Shown: positions 5,031 to 6,968 of the stretch, in pieces
How positions within the stretch are numbered: position 1 is the stretch's first letter
Layout of the letters: each line of letters opens with the position of its first letter
Source: Gammaproteobacteria bacterium
GTDB taxonomy: Bacteria; Pseudomonadota; Gammaproteobacteria; Eutrophobiales; Eutrophobiaceae
Length of the DNA stretch: 6,968 nt
Assembly: GCA_003645215.1 (NCBI GenBank)
Contig: QNEM01000112.1
Location: 1 to 6,968, forward strand
Direction of reading: 5' to 3'
Program-made: the position numbers and the translations under genes
The notes under the pieces: model-generated
Told to the model about the DNA's origin: nothing
What the model saw: only the letters and a program-made list of their open reading frames with translations
The model's database searches: none

Positions 5031-6827
5031 ATGCAGAATATTCGCAATTTCTCAATCATTGCACACATAGATCATGGCAAATCGACATTGGCCGATCGCT
5101 TTATACAGCATTGTGGTGCGTTGACTGAACGAGAAATGGCCAATCAGGTGCTGGATTCTATGGATCTGGAACGTGAGCGTGGTATTACCATCAAATCCCA
5201 GAGTGTCAGCCTGAATTACAAGGCCAAAAATGGGCAGATCTATCAGTTAAACCTTATTGATACCCCTGGGCACGTTGATTTTAGCTATGAGGTATCACGC
5301 TCTCTTGCGGCATGTGAAGGTGCATTACTGGTTGTGGATGCGACACAGGGTGTTGAGGCGCAGAGTGTTGCGAATTGTATAACTGCCGTAGATATGGATC
5401 TGGAAGTATTACCCGTATTGAACAAGATTGATCTTCCATCTTCTGATCCTGAACGTGTATTAAACGAGATTGAAGAAATCATCGGTCTTGATACGACGGA
5501 TACGATGCAGGTAAGTGCCAAGACGGGTCAGGGCGTAGAAGATTTACTTGAGCAAATCATCGAAGTCATACCAGCGCCTTCAGGCACAGAGGATGCACCA
5601 CTGAAGGCATTGATTATCGATTCCTGGTTTGATAATTACCTGGGCGTTGTTTCATTGGTAAGGGTTGTTGATGGATGCCTGCCTGCAGGAAAGAAAATGC
5701 GGGTGATGACCACAGGCAGAGACCATCTGGTTGATGAGGTTGGTGTATTTACACCGAAGCGCAAGGCGCAAAAGGTATTGAATACAGGTGAAGTCGGATA
5801 TGTGATTTCCGGTATTAAAGATCTTGGTGGTGCACCCGTCGGCGACACCTTAACCCTGGCCGAAAATCCTGCGTCTGAGGCATTACCAGGGTTCCAGGAG
5901 ATTAAGCCCAGGGTGTTTGCCGGTATGTACCCGGTTGATTCCAGCGATTATGAATCCTTTCGAGAAGCGTTGAAGAAGTTAAAACTGAATGATGCGGCAT
6001 TACATTTTGAACCTGAAACTTCTCAAGCGCTAGGTTTTGGTTTTCGTTGTGGCTTCCTCGGAATGTTGCATATGGAAATCATTCAGGAACGGCTTGAGCG
6101 TGAGTATGACATGAGCTTGATCATAACTGCACCAACTGTAGTCTATGAAGTTGAAACCACAAGTGGAGAAATCATCACGGTCGATAACCCTGCAAAATTA
6201 CCAGCCACGGATAAAATAAGGGAGATCCGAGAGCCGATTATTTATGCTGATATCCTTGTGCCCCAGGATTACCTGGGCAATGTCATTACACTGTGCATCG
6301 AGAAACGCGGTGTACAAAAGAAATTACAGTATCTTGGTAATCAGATTTCATTGGGGTTTGAATTACCCATGAGTGAAGTTGTTCTGGATTTTTTTGATCG
6401 TCTTAAATCAGCAAGTCGTGGCTATGCTTCTTTTGATTACCATTTCATGAGGTTTCAGGCAGCATCACTGGTCAAACTGGACATATTAATTAATGGTGAT
6501 CGCGTAGATGCACTTTCTACTATTGCCCACCAGGATCAGTCACGCAACAGAGGACATGACTTGACGGCCAAGATTAAAGAATTTATTCCCAGGCAAATGT
6601 TCGATGTCGCCATTCAGGCCGCAATCGGATCTAAAATCATGTCCAGACATTCAGTCAAGGCATTACGCAAGAATGTAACGGCAAAATGTTACGGGGGTGA
6701 TATTTCTCGCAAGCGTAAATTACTGGAAAAACAAAAGGCAGGTAAAAAACGAATGAAACAATTTGGATCTGTAGAGATACCGCAAGATGCCTTTATGGCC
6801 ATATTACATGTGGGGAAAGACAAGTGA
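5031..6827 (+). CDS. lepA: Elongation factor 4 (LepA), ribosome back-translocating GTPase
   Basis: LepA/EF4 is a translational GTPase that binds the ribosome and is linked to back-translocation, initiation and 30S biogenesis. The 598 residues match the family (599 in E. coli). The G domain is complete: AHIDHGKST (11-19), RGIT (50-53), DTPGH (77-81), NKID (131-134) and SAK (162-164). Domain II follows from about 190 (IIDSWFDNYLGVVSLVR, 195-211). The EF-G-like alpha/beta domains include ALGFGFRCGFLGMLHMEI (333-350). The LepA-specific C-terminal domain is intact, with KCYGGDISRKRKLLEKQK followed by GKKRMKQFG and the ending HVGKDK. The ATG at 5031 fits the conserved family N-terminus; the Shine-Dalgarno sequence is poor (AGG at 5017-5019, 11 nt away). 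Its stop overlaps the lepB start. This ortholog looks ordinary. Confidence 0.98.
   Translation: MQNIRNFSIIAHIDHGKSTLADRFIQHCGALTEREMANQVLDSMDLERERGITIKSQSVSLNYKAKNGQIYQLNLIDTPGHVDFSYEVSRSLAACEGALLVVDATQGVEAQSVANCITAVDMDLEVLPVLNKIDLPSSDPERVLNEIEEIIGLDTTDTMQVSAKTGQGVEDLLEQIIEVIPAPSGTEDAPLKALIIDSWFDNYLGVVSLVRVVDGCLPAGKKMRVMTTGRDHLVDEVGVFTPKRKAQKVLNTGEVGYVISGIKDLGGAPVGDTLTLAENPASEALPGFQEIKPRVFAGMYPVDSSDYESFREALKKLKLNDAALHFEPETSQALGFGFRCGFLGMLHMEIIQERLEREYDMSLIITAPTVVYEVETTSGEIITVDNPAKLPATDKIREIREPIIYADILVPQDYLGNVITLCIEKRGVQKKLQYLGNQISLGFELPMSEVVLDFFDRLKSASRGYASFDYHFMRFQAASLVKLDILINGDRVDALSTIAHQDQSRNRGHDLTAKIKEFIPRQMFDVAIQAAIGSKIMSRHSVKALRKNVTAKCYGGDISRKRKLLEKQKAGKKRMKQFGSVEIPQDAFMAILHVGKDK
6812..6816 (+). 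promoter_or_regulatory. Ribosome binding site for lepB
   Basis: GGGGA lies 7 nt before the GTG at 6824, within the end of lepA. It supports the GTG start; the ATG at 6828 is followed at once by TAG in its own frame and cannot serve. Confidence 0.65.
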
Positions 6828-6968
6828 ATGTAGATTTTTCAGCGGTACTGGTAATTCTGACATCGATCAGCGGTCTTGTCTGGTTGTTTGGTGTTCTGTT
6901 TTTTGTTGATAAAAAGAACAGAGATGAAAATGGTGAACTGGTTTTACCTGCTATTGTTGATTTTGCCA
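6824..6968 (+). CDS. lepB: Signal peptidase I LepB (N-terminal 48 codons, cut by window edge)
   Basis: LepB is the inner-membrane protease that removes Sec and Tat signal peptides. Only 48 codons and one base are visible, before the catalytic Ser/Lys region, so the call rests on context and N-terminal shape. A transmembrane helix spans about residues 5-28, followed by the charged DKKNRDENGE segment and then LPAIVDFA, which resembles the stretch just before the second membrane segment in gammaproteobacterial LepB. The gene starts at GTG in the GTGA that overlaps the lepA stop, a 4-nt overlap typical of translational coupling. lepA-lepB is a long-known operon in E. coli and is conserved next to mucD in pseudomonads. 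Confidence 0.88.
   Translation, partial: MNVDFSAVLVILTSISGLVWLFGVLFFVDKKNRDENGELVLPAIVDFA

Overview
The window looks like chromosomal core DNA from a non-enteric gammaproteobacterium of moderate to low GC content. The evidence is gene order and protein similarity recalled from known sequences: a divergent nadB, then rpoE(algU)-rseA(mucA)-rseB(mucB)-degP/mucD, a small glutaredoxin-like gene, lepA and lepB. The genus cannot be named from the sequence alone. No mobile element, CRISPR array, tRNA or rRNA is visible.

Region 1 (1-693, minus strand) is the first 231 codons of nadB, L-aspartate oxidase, which runs off the left edge. Region 2 (694-870) is the divergent control region. It carries a good sigma-E-type promoter reading into rpoE, so the operon is probably autoregulated. 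Degenerate GAAC/CTGGTTT repeats and a short palindrome precede the promoter, and a 16-bp near-duplication sits over the rpoE start. Region 3 (871-4609) is the envelope-stress operon: the ECF sigma factor RpoE, its membrane anti-sigma factor RseA, the periplasmic RseB that guards RseA, and a periplasmic DegP/MucD-type protease-chaperone that deals with misfolded envelope proteins. rseC/mucC, often found between rseB and degP/mucD, is not here. Only 79 bp separate the two genes.

Region 4 (4633-4869) is a 78-residue glutaredoxin-like protein with a CxxC motif, apparently starting at TTG and probably co-transcribed with degP. Region 5 (4870-5030) holds a short hairpin and a candidate sigma-70 promoter overlapped by a long imperfect palindrome, probably the lepA promoter with a possible operator. 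Region 6 (5031-6968) is lepA (elongation factor 4), overlapped by 4 nt by the start of lepB (signal peptidase I), which runs off the right edge.

The theme is envelope homeostasis: stress sensing, periplasmic proteolysis, thiol chemistry and export machinery. I see no clearly new system. The points most worth a second look are the rpoE leader, the missing rseC and the palindrome at the lepA promoter.
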